64,000 nucleotides of DNA, taken from contig NZ_LGJH01000163.1 of the NCBI RefSeq assembly GCF_001298105.1, forward strand, positions 62,001-126,000. Reading direction: 5' to 3'. The DNA is from Novosphingobium sp. ST904 (lineage in GTDB: Bacteria > Pseudomonadota > Alphaproteobacteria > Sphingomonadales > Sphingomonadaceae). How positions within the stretch are numbered: position 1 is the stretch's first letter; every line of letters begins with the position of its first letter. The translations under genes were made by a program, and so were the position numbers. The notes beneath the pieces are model-generated. The model was not told where the DNA came from and searched no databases. It worked only from the letters and a program-made list of their open reading frames with translations. Of this stretch, positions 63,501 through 64,000 are shown in pieces.

Positions 63501-64000
63501 CCCGCCACCAGCGCCCGTCGTAACATCAGCAGCCGACGATGTCGGCGCGAGCCAGGGCATGCTGGCGAGCGGTTCGTCCACGGATGACGGTCAACCGGCT
63601 TTGTCGGGCACGGCGGAAGCCAATTCGACGGTATCCGTCTACGACGGCCCAACCTTGCTGGGAACGACCACGGCAAGCGGGGCGGGGAGCTGGACCTTCA
63701 CGCCCACCGCGCCGCTGAGCCAGGGAACCCATACACTCACGATTACGGCGACCGATGCGGTAGGCAATGTCAGCGCCAATTCCGCACCTTTCACTCTGAC
63801 GATCGACAATACCCCTCCGGCAGCGCCTGCCATCTCGTCGATTGCCGACGATTTCGGGGACAGCCAGGGGCCCGTTTCCAATGGCGGAACCACGGACGAT
63901 GCACGCCCCACGCTGACCGGCACATCGGAGGCCAATGCAACCGTCTCCGTTTACGACAACGGCGCGCTGCTGGGCACGACCACGGCGAACGGTTCTGGGG
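60509..64000 (+). pseudogene. BapA-like Ig-repeat adhesin, N-terminal part, one frameshift, cut by right edge
   Basis: Large surface adhesin of the BapA/LapF type. There is no cleavable signal peptide, as expected for type I secretion. The first 130 or so residues match the BapA prefix-like domain (IAVQPGSNVKVVAPPSSVSS, EGDDLVITFSDGSTIRLDGY). A Gly/Ala-rich hydrophobic linker follows (GTGALLALGALGVGGGIALA). Ig-like repeats start near 61000 and alternate between two types: A (about 80 residues, each with DxNGDGxxD-like loop and SGTAEPG) and B (about 100 residues, ADD.GAxQG, TDD, GTAEAGSTVSVYDNG). I count five A and six B units to the edge. The frame stops at 63178; restoring one C near 63046 (TDDTQLDLAGTAEAG) keeps it open to 64000. 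The C-terminal secretion signal is outside the window. Confidence 0.87.

Noticed and set aside
60509..64000. Repeat array as a CRISPR or DNA-level satellite
   Set aside because: Repeats are degenerate at the DNA level, in frame, and encode Ig-like protein modules.

Overview
The window is GC-rich chromosomal DNA from an alphaproteobacterium, most probably a sphingomonad (Novosphingobium/Sphingomonas-like). The evidence is a Caulobacter-type TonB receptor (TIGR01782 style) with its own FecI/FecR pair, the cysE–DUF2794 pair, an HdaA-type DnaA regulator beside purM, DUF2066, an HWE-type kinase, and dense gene packing with many 4-nt stop/start overlaps. I see no rRNA, tRNA, CRISPR array, insertion sequence or prophage.

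Layout. 0–8 kb: a membrane protein cut by the left edge, a class III aminotransferase, a class A penicillin-binding protein, a secreted endonuclease/exonuclease/phosphatase-fold enzyme, two hypotheticals and a glutathionyl-hydroquinone reductase. 8–19 kb: a DUF3649–PepSY–DUF3325 operon behind a good candidate Fur box, divergent from a FecI–FecR–TonB receptor–secreted metallophosphatase cluster. A secreted tyrosine-phosphatase-like protein and a tandem TetR regulator follow. 19–24 kb: DoxX, AraC and LysR genes, then two pirins and an OsmC protein. 24–33 kb: purN/purM, DUF2066, hdaA, cysE–DUF2794, two DUF4328 membrane proteins, an SDR and purS–purQ. 33–42 kb: a GGDEF/EAL protein, glmS, an AIM24 protein, a TPR protein, glmU, a phosphoglycolate-phosphatase-like HAD and an atypical response regulator. 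42–50 kb: a second TonB receptor, a PEP mutase/isocitrate lyase-family protein, an M16 protease, purC and a low-molecular-weight tyrosine phosphatase. 50–56 kb: an HWE hybrid kinase, CheR and a multi-REC hybrid kinase in one overlapping operon. 56–64 kb: a TadG/TadE/TadE set and the N-terminal part of a large BapA-like Ig-repeat adhesin that leaves the right edge.

How parts fit together. Purine synthesis is spread over three loci (purNM, purSQ, purC). glmS and glmU supply UDP-GlcNAc. The 8–18 kb region looks like a cell-surface-signalled uptake locus whose receptor is coupled to exported phosphatases. The right 14 kb combines sensory kinases with surface structures (Tad-like pseudopilins, Bap-like adhesin), which suggests an attachment/biofilm theme.

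Caution. At least 16 single-base indels break otherwise well-conserved genes. Fifteen are missing bases and one is an extra base. They hit essential and non-essential genes alike, usually in or beside short G/C runs, and each gene is restored by one base. I read them mainly as errors in this sequence, not as real pseudogenes. Affected genes are typed 'pseudogene' only because the reading frame is broken as given.
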